A stretch of DNA of 61,280 nt from Shewanella hanedai (GTDB lineage: Bacteria > Pseudomonadota > Gammaproteobacteria > Enterobacterales > Shewanellaceae): assembly GCF_007197645.1 (NCBI RefSeq), contig NZ_VKGK01000034.1:1-61280 (forward strand). The letters are read 5' to 3'. The position numbers and the translations under genes are program-made. The notes under the pieces were generated by a model. That model searched no databases. It saw only the letters and a program-made list of their open reading frames with translations, and was not told the origin of the DNA. Below, in pieces: positions 17,545 through 26,839 of this stretch. Positions within the stretch are counted from its first letter, which is position 1. Each line of letters opens with the position of its first letter.

Positions 17545-18209
17545 ATGGCTTTCGACGACAAGTTTCGGCTCAGCAGTCACGCGGTGATTTTCGACAGCGA
17601 AAATCAGGTACTTTTGCTCAAAGCCACCTACGGTGGCAAGCATTGGGGATTACCAGGTGGAGCATAATACCAATTATATCAAGTATGTAATCAATTCAGA
17701 GTGCCTCAGAGTTTTCAATTCAAGGCGTATTGATGAGGAAATGGTTATTCCCTTTTAAATGAATGCAAAGCAGAAGTGGAAATTCTGAGTCGCTCACATA
17801 GTGCGGGTTTCAAAGCACTTTATGCTGCGTTTGGGGCTCTAGATATAGAATAACTATTAGCTTCAAGCCCCTGCCTTGCCTACAGCGCTTTGAACTCCCG
17901 CTGAATGGTCAGATACTTAATACAATTGGTATTGGAGAAACCATACATGAAGCCCTGATCCGAGAGTGCCGCGAAGAGTTGGGTTGTGAAGTTGAGATTA
18001 GCTATCTCAGTGGTATTTATTATCACAAGGCTTACAACTCTCAGGCTTTTATCTTTCGCTGTGAGATTGCTGATGGCAGTTTAATAACGCTCAGCGATGA
18101 GCACTCTGAATATCAATATGAAGTGATTGAAAACCTCTCCGCTGTGCAGCAACAAAGAGTGCGACAGTGCCTAGAGTTTGATGGCCAAGTGGTGAGTGAT
18201 AAGTTCTAG
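17545..18209 (+). pseudogene. Nudix hydrolase split by a MITE-like element
   Basis: The 5' part (17545-17664) encodes MAFDDKFRLSSHAVIFDSEN and continues to KHWGLPGGA, the start of a Nudix fold and box. A stop codon formed by the first bases of the inserted element follows at once. The 3' part (17934-18209) resumes in a single open frame with GETIHEALIRECREELG, the rest of the Nudix box (GX5EX7REUXEEXGU), and ends at VVSDKF. Joined, the two halves give about 131 residues and lack roughly three residues of the box, so bases were lost or replaced at the insertion. The intact enzyme would have hydrolysed a nucleoside-diphosphate derivative. It is almost certainly inactive now. Confidence 0.9.
17665..17933. 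repeat. MITE-like element, copy B, inside the Nudix gene
   Basis: About 269 bp. The left end TAATACCAATTATATCAAGT and the right end (reverse complement AATACCAATTGTATTAAGT) form a roughly 20-bp imperfect inverted repeat. The interior shares the overall plan of copy A (TCAAGGCGTATTGATGAGG versus TCAAGGCGAATGGATGAC; GAATAACTAT; CCTTGCCT) but is clearly diverged, so it is a subfamily. No open frame. The insertion splits the Nudix box. Confidence 0.85.
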
Positions 18210-18348
18210 CTTGAACTGTTTAAGATCGCAAATAGGCGCTTGAGCTCGACTGTTTGCATCATTTCATCCCCAACTCCTCGATTATTGCTGGCCATGCCGT
18301 TACTATCTTGCCATTGAAACTTTGGTATAACATTGATTTGGGAAATAT

Positions 18349-18705
18349 ATGAGCCTCGAAAGACTAGAAACAGCAACTCGCATGAGCCGTATCGTTAAGC
18401 ACAATGGCACCATCTACCTATGTGGCCAAGTCTGTAAAGATGCCGAGCAAGGTATCACCGAACAGACTTCAAGCATGCTTGAAAAAGTGGATGCGTTACT
18501 CGCTCAAGCGGGCAGTGACAGAGAACACATCTTATCGGCCACTATCTATGTCAAAGACATGTCATATTTTACCGAAATGAATGCAGTTTGGGATGCTTGG
18601 GTACCAGAAGGTCACGCACCAGCACGTGCTTGTGTTGCCGCTAAAATGGCGAGAGAAGCCTTGTTAGTTGAAATCTCAGTGGTTGCAGCAGAGAAGGTGG
18701 CATAA
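18349..18705 (+). CDS. RidA-family protein
   Basis: 118 residues, typical of the YjgF/YER057c/UK114 fold. Conserved features are the IYLCGQVCKDAEQGITEQ strand, ATIYVKDMSYFTEMNAVWDAW, and APARACVAAKMAREALLVEI, with the arginine that binds carboxylates in RidA enzymes. It could deaminate reactive enamine/imine intermediates, though the sequence looks nearer the YoaB-like branch than classical RidA. Stands alone downstream of the broken Nudix gene. Confidence 0.88.
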   Translation: MSLERLETATRMSRIVKHNGTIYLCGQVCKDAEQGITEQTSSMLEKVDALLAQAGSDREHILSATIYVKDMSYFTEMNAVWDAWVPEGHAPARACVAAKMAREALLVEISVVAAEKVA

Positions 18706-19179
18706 ACAACAATGTTAGTTAGCCTTCGAATGAAGGCTGATTACATTTTTTGGTTTGGTTCATTTGGCTTACTTGGTATTAAGTTGAACATTTAAAAGCC
18801 TTATCAGTATTGTTATCTATCACCTGCGGTGGGCGTGTGTGCAGACACTTCTGCGAGACGCCGCAAGCACATCTGACCTCCAGAGATGGAGGAAATGCAG
18901 AAAAATGTCTGGAACATTTTCTGCCATGTGGGCTCTATCAAAACAAATAACCTCCCTGTTAAAGTGCCAGTTCGGCATCCCTGCCTCTCGCTCGAAGAGT
19001 ATCACTTCGCGATACCTCACCCTGTTTTGGAAGCTCGCAGCCGTATTTACACATCAGCATGCTGCAAGCAATAAATAACCTTGCTGCTATGGTATCCAGT
19101 AAACCAGCCAAACACCAACCCCGCCCAATGAACCAATCCAAAAGATATTTGAAACTTGTTATCCGACAAGTATCAACCT
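18706..19179. other. Hairpin-rich intergenic region
   Basis: No credible gene, although open frames exist on both strands. It contains several short palindromes: CACC/GGTG near 18822, GCAGAAAAATGT/ACATTTTCTGC at about 18897-18924, and GTATC/GATAC near 18995. Its composition is more GC-rich than nearby spacers. It may be a decayed repeat element; its end contains the hchA 3' hairpin ACTTG/CAAGT near 19152-19169. Confidence 0.45.
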
Positions 19180-20034
19180 TTATGTTAGCTCTTTCAATAA
19201 GGTTTTAGCGGCTAGCTTTCCTAATTCATTGGCGGCTAGTGGGCTTGCACCGGTTATTAATTTTCTATCTAGGCAGACAGTATTATCCGCTTTGGTGTTA
19301 ACGATATTAACGCCTAAGTGGGTTAGTTTTTCGCTGAGTCCCCAGAGCATTTTACCTGGTAGATAGCCTATTTTTGGTGTCATATTATCGACTGAATCTG
19401 GGAATACAGCCATCTTGTACCCTGCATAATAGAACTCTTTATCATTCAGAGCGGTGGCGATCAGTGAGCTTGGTCCATGACAAAGTGTGATGGTAAATAA
19501 TTCATTGTCATGAGCCCAGTTCAGGGTTTTGCCTACATTTTCATCTTCAGGAATACCGAGCATGGCGCCATGTCCACCTGGGACAAATACTGCTGCATAT
19601 GATGTTGAGTCGGGCAACGATGTTTCAACCAAGGTTTGTAGATTTTTTGGCTGTTCAAAACTTGATTTGTACTCATTGTAAATCGCTTTTACATGTTCAT
19701 CTTTTTCTGGGAAAGCCCACATTTCAAAAACAACGGGCTTGCCAGTTGGGGTTGCTATTTCAAAGTCGAACCCCGCATTTTTAAGGTGCAACATTGGCAC
19801 TAATGCTTCTACTGGATGGTTGCCAGTAGAGAACTGTTTGCCGTTCTGCATCTCCATGTTTTTGTGTTCAGTGAAAATCACTAAAATCTTCGACTTTTCT
19901 CCCTGATATTTATCGTATGTAATGTCTTCAAAATCAGTTTTACTCACCGTAGCCAGTTTTAACGCCAGTTTCGATGGCGAGTAAGATCCATCGGATTCTA
20001 ATTTCGGCGCAATTCCTAATAATTCTTTAAGCAT
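19180..20034 (-). CDS. hchA: Hsp31/HchA chaperone-deglycase (DJ-1 superfamily)
   Basis: 284 residues, matching E. coli Hsp31 (283). Signature segments are YQGEKSKILVIFTEH, NGKQFSTGNHPVEALVP, FVPGGHGAMLGIPED, and the nucleophile elbow ITLCHGPSSL, containing the catalytic Cys followed by His. The family acts as a holding chaperone and glyoxalase/deglycase in the cytoplasm. It lies 20 bp downstream of an oxidoreductase gene in the same direction, so the two probably form an operon for carbonyl or electrophile stress. Confidence 0.92.
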   Translation of the reverse strand: MLKELLGIAPKLESDGSYSPSKLALKLATVSKTDFEDITYDKYQGEKSKILVIFTEHKNMEMQNGKQFSTGNHPVEALVPMLHLKNAGFDFEIATPTGKPVVFEMWAFPEKDEHVKAIYNEYKSSFEQPKNLQTLVETSLPDSTSYAAVFVPGGHGAMLGIPEDENVGKTLNWAHDNELFTITLCHGPSSLIATALNDKEFYYAGYKMAVFPDSVDNMTPKIGYLPGKMLWGLSEKLTHLGVNIVNTKADNTVCLDRKLITGASPLAANELGKLAAKTLLKELT

Positions 20035-20054
20035 TGTTATCTCCTTACCGTGAT

Positions 20055-20996
20055 TTACGCTGAAACGCTGATGATGATTTTCCCTTGTGCGCGGCCTGTT
20101 TCACTGCGCTCATGAGCTTCTGCCACCTGATCTAATCTAAATTCGCTGTCGATATTGACCTTTAGCTGACCCGCATCGGCAAACTTAGCTAGCTTGGTTA
20201 ATTGCTCGCTGTTTGGCTGTACAAAACAGAAGAACGCGCTGACACCATGTTGAGTTGCAATGGCTTCATCTGGATTTTGGGTAATAGAAACCAGACGTCC
20301 ACCTTGCTTCAATGTTTTCCAGCTATTTGCTTGAGTATCACCCCCAATGGTGTCGAATACTACATCAATATCGGTTAACTCTGAGAAGTCTTCCTGACGA
20401 TAATCGATGGCTTGATCTGCGCCTAAGCGCTTTACCAGCTCAGTGTTTCTTGAAGACGTGGTGGTATAAACATAAGCGCCACGCAGTTTTGCCAACTGGA
20501 TGGCAAATTGGCCTACTGCACCAGAGCCTGCATGAATGAGCACTCGCTCGCCTGCTTGTAATTTTGCCAGTTCATAGAGTGACTGCCATGCCGTCAGTGC
20601 TGCCAATGGAACTCCAGCAGCTTCTTGCCAAGTCAGTGAGTTAGGTTTAAGCGCAACTTCATCAGATGTCACGGTCTGGTATTCTGCATAACTGCCGTTT
20701 TTGGCAATATTTGGTCGACTGTATACTGCGTCACCAATTTTGAAGTTAGAGACATTTTCACCTATGGCAGCAACTTCACCGGATACGTCCCAGCCCAAGG
20801 TTAATGGCAATGTATGATTAAGTAGTGGTTGCAAGTAGCCTTCTCGAATCTTCCAATCTACTGGATTCACAGAAGCGGATTTTACTTTGATCAGTATTTC
20901 ATTTTCAGCAGGTGTTGGTATGGCAATGTCATTTAACATTAATACGTTGCGGCCACCAAATTCATTGATTTGTACTGCTTTCATTACGTTGCTCAT
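20055..20996 (-). CDS. Zinc-independent NADPH:quinone oxidoreductase-like MDR protein
   Basis: 313 residues, the size of the quinone oxidoreductase branch of medium-chain dehydrogenases. N-terminal GroES-like domain (VNPVDWKIREGYLQPLL; LGWDVSGEVAAIGENV), then a Rossmann fold with AGSGAVGQFAIQLAKLRGA. The catalytic-zinc cysteines of alcohol dehydrogenases are absent. It likely reduces quinones or alpha,beta-unsaturated carbonyls with NADPH. First gene of a probable hchA operon, divergent from a LysR gene with a strong operator-like palindrome in the shared promoter region. Confidence 0.88.
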   Translation of the reverse strand: MSNVMKAVQINEFGGRNVLMLNDIAIPTPAENEILIKVKSASVNPVDWKIREGYLQPLLNHTLPLTLGWDVSGEVAAIGENVSNFKIGDAVYSRPNIAKNGSYAEYQTVTSDEVALKPNSLTWQEAAGVPLAALTAWQSLYELAKLQAGERVLIHAGSGAVGQFAIQLAKLRGAYVYTTTSSRNTELVKRLGADQAIDYRQEDFSELTDIDVVFDTIGGDTQANSWKTLKQGGRLVSITQNPDEAIATQHGVSAFFCFVQPNSEQLTKLAKFADAGQLKVNIDSEFRLDQVAEAHERSETGRAQGKIIISVSA

Positions 20997-21082
20997 GATG
21001 TCTCTTTTAACGTTTCATTCGGTAAGTTGAGCAAAGAATACACATAAATAGCTTGCTTGATTAGTCATAAAATAGGCACTAT

Positions 21083-21105
21083 ATTGATTCCAAAATGGAA
21101 CCAAT
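21083..21105. promoter_or_regulatory. Perfect palindrome, probable LysR operator
   Basis: ATTG-A-TTCCA-AAA-TGGAA-C-CAAT: each 9-base arm (4+5) pairs perfectly with the other around AAA. It lies in the divergent promoter region, ending 10 bp before the LysR start codon. This suits autorepression plus control of the oxidoreductase-hchA pair. Confidence 0.65.
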
Positions 21106-21114
21106 GGGCGTGTT

Positions 21115-22032
21115 ATGGCACTTGAAAACGAAAATATGCAGGGATTGGTGCTGTTTTCTCATATAAACAGGCTAGGCAGTTTATCGGCTGCTGCGCGCTT
21201 AATGGGAATTAGCCGTTCATCGGTGAGTAAGCAATTAGCGGCGTTAGAAAAGAAAATCGGTTCAAGGTTATTTAATCGAACGACGCGTAAAATTGTGCTT
21301 ACTGAGGTGGGTCGACAGATCCTTAAAGAGGCGCATAAGGTCGAATTGGCGCTTCAAACAATTGAACATATCAGTGAACATTCTCAGTCGAGAATCGCTG
21401 GAGATCTGAAAGTTTCGTGTGCCAGCGCACAGGGTCGGGTTCATCTCATTGGGTTAATCACTCGGTTTATTGCGCTTTACCCTCAAATCAATGTGAATTT
21501 GCAGCTGGAAGATCGGTTTGTCGATATGGTTGCCGAGAACATGGATATCTCTATTCGCGTTGGTTATTTGCCAGATTCAAGCTTGATCGCTCGCAAACTC
21601 GGTGACTTATCTGGTGTGCTTTGCGCCAGTCCGGAGTATTTAAGCAATGCACCCGTGTTAAAAACACCTTGTGATCTACTGCACCACCGTTGTTTGTTTT
21701 ATCGCAACTCAAAGCTGGCGATGAACTCTTGGTCATTTATCAGTGAGGAAGGCGAAGAGACTGTGACGGTTTCTGGCCCATTGAGCATCAATGACCCCAG
21801 CGTATTGATATCAGCAGCACTTGCACATGCTGGCGTGTTACTTGTTGATAAAGGCTTGCTCGGTGACACCATGCGAGAAGGGAAGTTGGTACCAGTGCTG
21901 GAGGGCTATCAACCTCTTGTGAGTTTACCTATTTACATTGTTTATCCCGAAAGAGAATTGATCCCAGCAAAAACCAAAGCACTGGTCGATTTTTTATTGG
22001 AAGAGATGCCACATATGCTAAGAGGGGAATAG
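21115..22032 (+). CDS. LysR-type regulator of the adjacent oxidoreductase operon
   Basis: 305 residues. The HTH is at about 12-65 (SHINRLGSLSAAARLMGIS, then RSSVSKQLAALEKKIGSRLF and NRTTRKIVLTEVG), a form close to the CrgA/DmlR-type subgroup. The effector domain starts near residue 92 (GDLKVSCASAQGRVHLIGL). It is divergent from the quinone oxidoreductase and hchA genes, with the 23-bp palindrome between, the classic LysR arrangement. Inferred role: sensing an electrophile or quinone-like signal to control that operon; the ligand is unknown. Confidence 0.9.
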   Translation: MALENENMQGLVLFSHINRLGSLSAAARLMGISRSSVSKQLAALEKKIGSRLFNRTTRKIVLTEVGRQILKEAHKVELALQTIEHISEHSQSRIAGDLKVSCASAQGRVHLIGLITRFIALYPQINVNLQLEDRFVDMVAENMDISIRVGYLPDSSLIARKLGDLSGVLCASPEYLSNAPVLKTPCDLLHHRCLFYRNSKLAMNSWSFISEEGEETVTVSGPLSINDPSVLISAALAHAGVLLVDKGLLGDTMREGKLVPVLEGYQPLVSLPIYIVYPERELIPAKTKALVDFLLEEMPHMLRGE

Positions 22033-22253
22033 CGCTTTTTATTTCCATCTCCATATCTCGCGTTTTTGCACGAATGCCGTGCAGCGAAGCGCTTTGTAGT
22101 GAGCATGAGTGGCGATACTAATCAGTGTAAGATTCTGAATCTGTGGCGGAGTCAAGATAGCGGGACAATTTATCCTCTCTTACTATTTTCTCCTTTTTAG
22201 GTTCTAGGTTGCTCTTCCTGCTATACTGTTTCCTCGATTTTTTGGAGGCAATA

Positions 22254-24419
22254 ATGGACGTATCATCTTTACTCGACGGCCTGAATGATAAACAACGCGA
22301 GGCCGTAAGTGCACCGCAATCCAGTATGTTGGTATTGGCGGGCGCTGGCAGTGGTAAGACTCGGGTATTGACCCACAGAATTGCCTGGCTGATGCAAGAG
22401 GAACAGCAAAGTCCTTACTCTATTATTGCAGTAACCTTTACTAATAAAGCCGCCGCTGAAATGCGTGAGCGCGTAGAAAAGGTCAGCGGTAGCAATATGA
22501 GTCGCATGTGGATCGGTACTTTCCACGGTTTGGCTCATCGTCTTCTGCGTACTCACTATCAAGATGTGAACCTGCCTCAAACATTTCAAATCATCGATTC
22601 TGACGATCAGCTAAGGCTGATCAAACGCATTCTAAAAAGCCTTCATCTTGATGAGAAGCAGTATCCGCCTCGTCAGGCTCAAGGTTATATCAATGGTAAG
22701 AAAGATCAGGGATTACGTCCTAAGCATATTGATGCTGGTGGTTTCCCGATTGAGCAAACTCTGCTGCAAATTTATCAGGTTTACCAAGAGTCATGCGATC
22801 GCGCAGGGCTGGTGGACTTTGCTGAGATCTTACTGCGTGCCCATGAACTTTGGCTGAATAAGCCTCATGTGCTTAAGCATTACCAAGACAGATTTAAAAA
22901 CATCTTGGTGGACGAGTTCCAGGATACCAACGCGATTCAGTATGCTTGGATCCGCATGTTAGCTGGTGATAACGCTAATGTGATGATTGTTGGTGACGAC
23001 GATCAGTCAATCTATGGCTGGCGTGGTGCTCAAGTTGAGAATCTACACAAATTCCTCGAAGACTTCCCTAAAGCAGAGACGATTCGATTAGAGCAAAATT
23101 ATCGTTCGACTGGCCATATCCTAAAGGCATCGAATGCGGTCATCGCGAATAACCCTGAACGCTTGGGTAAGAAGCTATGGACTGAAGATAAAGATGGCGA
23201 GCAAATCTCCATTTACTGTGCATTCAACGAAATGGATGAAGCACGCTTTATTGTTGGCCGTATTAATGACTGGCACGACATGGGCGGCGACCTCAGTAAG
23301 TGTGCGATTTTGTACCGCTCTAATGCACAATCTCGTGTATTGGAGGAGGCGCTGCTGCATAAGGGATTAGCTTACCGTATCTATGGTGGTTTGCGTTTCT
23401 TCGATCGCCAAGAGATTAAAGATGCAATGAGCTATATGCGTCTTATCAATAACAAAGATGATGATGCCGCATTTGAGCGTGTAGTTAACACGCCTCCTCG
23501 TGGTATTGGCGGACGTACGTTAGATATTCTCCGTTCAACGGCGCGTCAACAAGAGCTGACTTTGTGGCAGACTTGTGTGCGAGCGATTGAAGAGAAGTTA
23601 CTTAGCGGCCGTGCGGCAAATGCAGTAAATGGCTTTTTGGATCTGATTGTTGAGATGCAGCAAGACACGGCAGAGATGAGCTTACATAACACCACAGATC
23701 ATGTGATCCGTGTGTCTGGGCTCAAAGTGATGTACGAAACTGAAAAAGGCGAGAAGGCACGTTCACGTGTTGAAAACCTTGATGAGCTAGTTACAGCCGC
23801 GCGCACCTTTATCTTGCCTGAAGAGAGTGAAGATATGGGCGAGCTGAATGCCTTCTTATCTCATGCGGCATTAGAGGCTGGCGAAGGTCAAGCAGATGCA
23901 TTTACCGATGCTGTGCAGCTAATGACCTTACATTCAGCCAAAGGACTTGAGTTCCCAGTGGTCTTTATGTCTGGTGTTGAAGAGGGGTTATTCCCGAGCC
24001 AAATGGCGATGGATGAGGGCGACAGACTCGATGAAGAACGCCGCCTTTGCTATGTGGGCATGACACGTGCGATGGAAAAGCTCTACATCACTTACGCAGA
24101 AACTCGTCGTATCTATGGCCGTGAAAATTTTGCCAGTCCATCACGCTTTATCAAGGAGATCCCGACAGAACATGCTGAGGAGATCCGCTTAAAAACGCAA
24201 GTGAAAGCACCGGCGCGAGTTAAACCAGCAATGGCGAGAACCACGGTGGTTAACGACTCAGGCTTTAAGCTAGGCCAAGGTGTTAAGCACCCTAAATTTG
24301 GTGAGGGTAAAGTTACCGGCACCGAAGGAAGTGGTGCTCAGGGCAGAGTACAAGTTAACTTTGCAGATGTAGGCAGTAAGTGGTTAGTTGTTGCCTATGC
24401 AAAACTTGAAACCTGCTAG
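22254..24419 (+). CDS. uvrD: DNA helicase II UvrD
   Basis: 721 residues from ATG 22254, which follows TTGGAGGCAATA; an upstream in-frame start at 22209 lacks conservation. SF1A helicase motifs are in order: Walker A LAGAGSGKTRVL, Ia VTFTNKAAAEMRERV, II VDEFQDTNAIQY, III GDDDQSIYGWRGA, IV LEQNYRS, V LHSAKGLEFPVVF, VI EERRLCYVGMTRA. The C-terminus includes the GVKHPKFGEGKV Tudor-like segment. It unwinds DNA in nucleotide-excision and mismatch repair. The coding sequence ends at a TAG directly abutting a truncated repeat element. No clear LexA box was seen upstream. Confidence 0.97.
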   Translation: MDVSSLLDGLNDKQREAVSAPQSSMLVLAGAGSGKTRVLTHRIAWLMQEEQQSPYSIIAVTFTNKAAAEMRERVEKVSGSNMSRMWIGTFHGLAHRLLRTHYQDVNLPQTFQIIDSDDQLRLIKRILKSLHLDEKQYPPRQAQGYINGKKDQGLRPKHIDAGGFPIEQTLLQIYQVYQESCDRAGLVDFAEILLRAHELWLNKPHVLKHYQDRFKNILVDEFQDTNAIQYAWIRMLAGDNANVMIVGDDDQSIYGWRGAQVENLHKFLEDFPKAETIRLEQNYRSTGHILKASNAVIANNPERLGKKLWTEDKDGEQISIYCAFNEMDEARFIVGRINDWHDMGGDLSKCAILYRSNAQSRVLEEALLHKGLAYRIYGGLRFFDRQEIKDAMSYMRLINNKDDDAAFERVVNTPPRGIGGRTLDILRSTARQQELTLWQTCVRAIEEKLLSGRAANAVNGFLDLIVEMQQDTAEMSLHNTTDHVIRVSGLKVMYETEKGEKARSRVENLDELVTAARTFILPEESEDMGELNAFLSHAALEAGEGQADAFTDAVQLMTLHSAKGLEFPVVFMSGVEEGLFPSQMAMDEGDRLDEERRLCYVGMTRAMEKLYITYAETRRIYGRENFASPSRFIKEIPTEHAEEIRLKTQVKAPARVKPAMARTTVVNDSGFKLGQGVKHPKFGEGKVTGTEGSGAQGRVQVNFADVGSKWLVVAYAKLETC

Positions 24420-24505
24420 GAGTGTTTTGGCTGCCTACTTCAGTGTTGAATTAGTTTGCCAAAAAACACTCCAAATAGATCAACCTCTTATATTGATTGG
24501 TATTA
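24417..24505. repeat. Truncated MITE-like fragment, copy D, abutting uvrD stop
   Basis: About 89 bp matching one end of copy C: GGAGTGTTTT(T)GGCTGCCTA at the left and ATTGATTGGTATTA at the right. The internal part is deleted between TTGAAT direct repeats that border roughly 40 bp in copy C, a slippage or recombination scar. The other half of the element is absent. It now forms the uvrD-ubiA spacer. Confidence 0.8.
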
Positions 24506-24544
24506 GAAAGTTTAAAGGCCAAAGAGATTTTTAGGAGAGCCTAG

Positions 24545-25405
24545 ATGAATGTGAAGGATAAAGTAGAGGTCTATTTACGTTTGGCGCGAATGGATCGCCC
24601 CATTGGGACTTTGCTGTTGATGTGGCCCTGTTTGATGGCACTGGTGCTGGCCGCTGGTGGCATGCCGGACTTGAAGGTATTAGTGATCTTTATTCTCGGT
24701 GTAGTGGTGATGCGCGGCTGTGGCTGTATCATTAACGACTATGCTGATCGTAATTTAGATGCCCATGTTGAGCGTACTAAATCTCGTCCATTAGCGAGTG
24801 GAGAGGTGTCAGTCAAAGAGGCGTTAATGCTTTTTGTGGTGATGGGACTGCTGGCATTTGGGCTAGTGTTGATGCTGAATCCTTTGGTGGTACAGCTCTC
24901 CTTTGTGGGGATAATACTGACCATTATCTACCCCTTCACTAAGCGCTTCACGAATATGCCGCAGATGTTTCTTGGTGTCGTGTGGAGCTGGTCTATTCCG
25001 ATGGCCTATGCAGCACAAACCGGTGAAGTGCCGGCAGAAGCTTGGTGGTTATTTGCTGCCAACTGGTGCTGGACAGTCGCTTACGACACTATGTACGCCA
25101 TGGTCGACAGAGATGATGACCTCAAAGTTGGGATTAAATCGACTGCAATTCTTTTTGGCAAATATGATCGCCAGATCATTGCGCTATTTCAGTTTGCTGC
25201 ACTCGGATGCTTCATCACTGCGGGCTGGGCTGCCGACCGTGGTCTGGTTTACGCTCTGGGCATTATTACCTTTATCGGTTTCAGTTTATATCAACAGAAA
25301 CTTATCTATGGTCGTGAACGTGCTCCCTGCTTTAAAGCCTTTCTCAATAACAACTGGGCGGGCTTGAGTCTGTTTATCGCCCTTGGTGTTGATTACATTA
25401 TCTAG
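24545..25405 (+). CDS. ubiA: 4-hydroxybenzoate polyprenyltransferase
   Basis: 286 residues, E. coli UbiA-like. The first aspartate-rich motif is NDYADRNLDAHVERTKSRPL, and the second lies in YDTMYAMVDRDDDLKVGIKS. About eight or nine hydrophobic segments are visible, starting with PIGTLLLMWPCLMALVLAAG. An integral inner-membrane enzyme, it joins a polyprenyl chain to 4-hydroxybenzoate in ubiquinone synthesis. The window also holds ubiD, from the same pathway, about 32 kb away. Upstream is the repeat remnant, then a Shine-Dalgarno TTTTAGGAGAGCC. Confidence 0.96.
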   Translation: MNVKDKVEVYLRLARMDRPIGTLLLMWPCLMALVLAAGGMPDLKVLVIFILGVVVMRGCGCIINDYADRNLDAHVERTKSRPLASGEVSVKEALMLFVVMGLLAFGLVLMLNPLVVQLSFVGIILTIIYPFTKRFTNMPQMFLGVVWSWSIPMAYAAQTGEVPAEAWWLFAANWCWTVAYDTMYAMVDRDDDLKVGIKSTAILFGKYDRQIIALFQFAALGCFITAGWAADRGLVYALGIITFIGFSLYQQKLIYGRERAPCFKAFLNNNWAGLSLFIALGVDYII

Positions 25406-25581
25406 TCTTTAGCGCTGTAAAGGATGTTGAGCTGGTTTGCTCAATATCCTTCTATCTCTCCTTTCTCTTCCTCTTCTTTTTCTGCATTTCCAAGTCGCTT
25501 GGCTATATATACCTAGCTAGCGAATACAATTCATGTCAATTGCTATAACATAGTCTCAACATGTATTCGCAAGGAGCCTTT

Positions 25582-26673
25582 ATGAGGCGTAGCGTAAAGT
25601 TCAGGCTTATCTTTTTAATGAGTGCCATAGCAAGTTATTGGCTAGGCTTTCAATTTCTTCCCCAGAATTTAGAAACAGACAACAGCAAGCATCTGCTGAT
25701 TGGTTTCTCAGTGCTCTATTTTGTCCTACTTCCTCTTCTCTACTGGTTTTGCATCATCAAGGTGGGTGAACAAAAGCTATGGAAAATGCTGCTCATATTT
25801 AGCCTGAGTAGTCTGATGGCCCGGCTTAGCTTTCCGGTTGAAGTGGCGTCTTATTTCGAGTTTATCGCCTGGATGCGCTACCCAATTATCGCGGTGTTAC
25901 TGGTCATTCAGCTGTTCTTGATGGTCAGTATTGTCAAGGGGTTATGGCAAGCACGTAGTTTGTCCGGCGACCCTAGAGTGCATATTCTCGATACGTTTCA
26001 AGAGCAGGATGATAAAAAGCGTTCACTGGCATTAGTGATGGCATCTGAACCTGCCAGTTGGTATTACGCCATTCCTTATCTGTCGCGTAACCATACGGCT
26101 GCTATTACTGCTCTACGGTTACGTTCTGCCTCCATTTGGATTTGGCTTTTGATGATAGTATCAACCCTTGTATCTGCGGGTTTAGCTTACTATTTTATTG
26201 AGCCTTGGAGTGAAATCGTCGCAATTATTGTGTCGAGTATTATTAGTTATAGCTTGGTGATGGTTACTGCTAACTATCGAATTTCGAAAAACTACTCACT
26301 GTATCGTCATCAAGATAAGCTGATTATTAACAACAGTGTTTGGGGTTTTATATCGATTAAATTTGCCGATATAGCGGATGTTGAACTCGGTGAATACAAT
26401 AGAAAAGAAGACAAAGAGGGCCTACACCTAGGTTATGGTGATACTAGCAATATCAAATTGACCTTTACTCAACCGATGACATATTTTGGCGGTTTAGGCC
26501 AGCTGACCGAGCAGGTCGATATGATTGATATGCAGGTATCGGAGCCTCAGCTCGTGCTTGAGTGTATTCAAGCATATCAAGCGAGTGATGCTGAGCATTC
26601 CAGCTCAGAGACGCTATCTGACTGTGAGTCCGCTGACATGCCTGTTCAACTAGATTCAAGTCCCCAAGCATGA
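25582..26673 (+). CDS. Membrane protein of unknown function
   Basis: 363 residues from ATG 25582, which has the Shine-Dalgarno AAGGAG; an upstream ATG at 25561 is possible. About six hydrophobic segments: near 7-27, 37-58, 65-85 and 100-120, then a pair at about 185-235 (IWIWLLMIVSTLVSAGLAYYF; IVAIIVSSIISYSLVMV). A soluble C-terminal part with KLIINNSVWGFISIKFADIADVE could be a PH-like bacterial membrane domain. The tail is acidic and serine-rich. I do not recognise the family. It follows ubiA on the same strand but with about 175 bp between. Confidence 0.75.
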   Translation: MRRSVKFRLIFLMSAIASYWLGFQFLPQNLETDNSKHLLIGFSVLYFVLLPLLYWFCIIKVGEQKLWKMLLIFSLSSLMARLSFPVEVASYFEFIAWMRYPIIAVLLVIQLFLMVSIVKGLWQARSLSGDPRVHILDTFQEQDDKKRSLALVMASEPASWYYAIPYLSRNHTAAITALRLRSASIWIWLLMIVSTLVSAGLAYYFIEPWSEIVAIIVSSIISYSLVMVTANYRISKNYSLYRHQDKLIINNSVWGFISIKFADIADVELGEYNRKEDKEGLHLGYGDTSNIKLTFTQPMTYFGGLGQLTEQVDMIDMQVSEPQLVLECIQAYQASDAEHSSSETLSDCESADMPVQLDSSPQA

Positions 26674-26839
26674 AGGCATTGATTTCTTGCTTTGTATTGA
26701 AGCGTTACAGAATCTAAATCTATTTTCATATCACCGACACCTTATAAATACCTAAGGCGAGTATAATGTCCCCTGGATTTTTAAGGTGCTGTGATCACGG
26801 TTATAGTGCCTATGTGTTACCTATTTTGTCGGGGGACAA

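Noticed and set aside
18820..19141. Several short frames on both strands in the hchA-ridA spacer
   Set aside because: They overlap each other, lack start signals and coincide with hairpins; better seen as non-coding repeat-like DNA.
19149..19170. ACTTGTTATCC hairpin shared by the hchA and fre 3' ends
   Set aside because: The similarity is about 11 bases in terminator-like stems and may be coincidence; not enough to claim a family.
24545..25405. Programmed frameshifting or selenocysteine signals in the window
   Set aside because: No slippery site with a following structure, or in-frame TGA in an otherwise intact family, was found; the two broken frames look like plain mutations.
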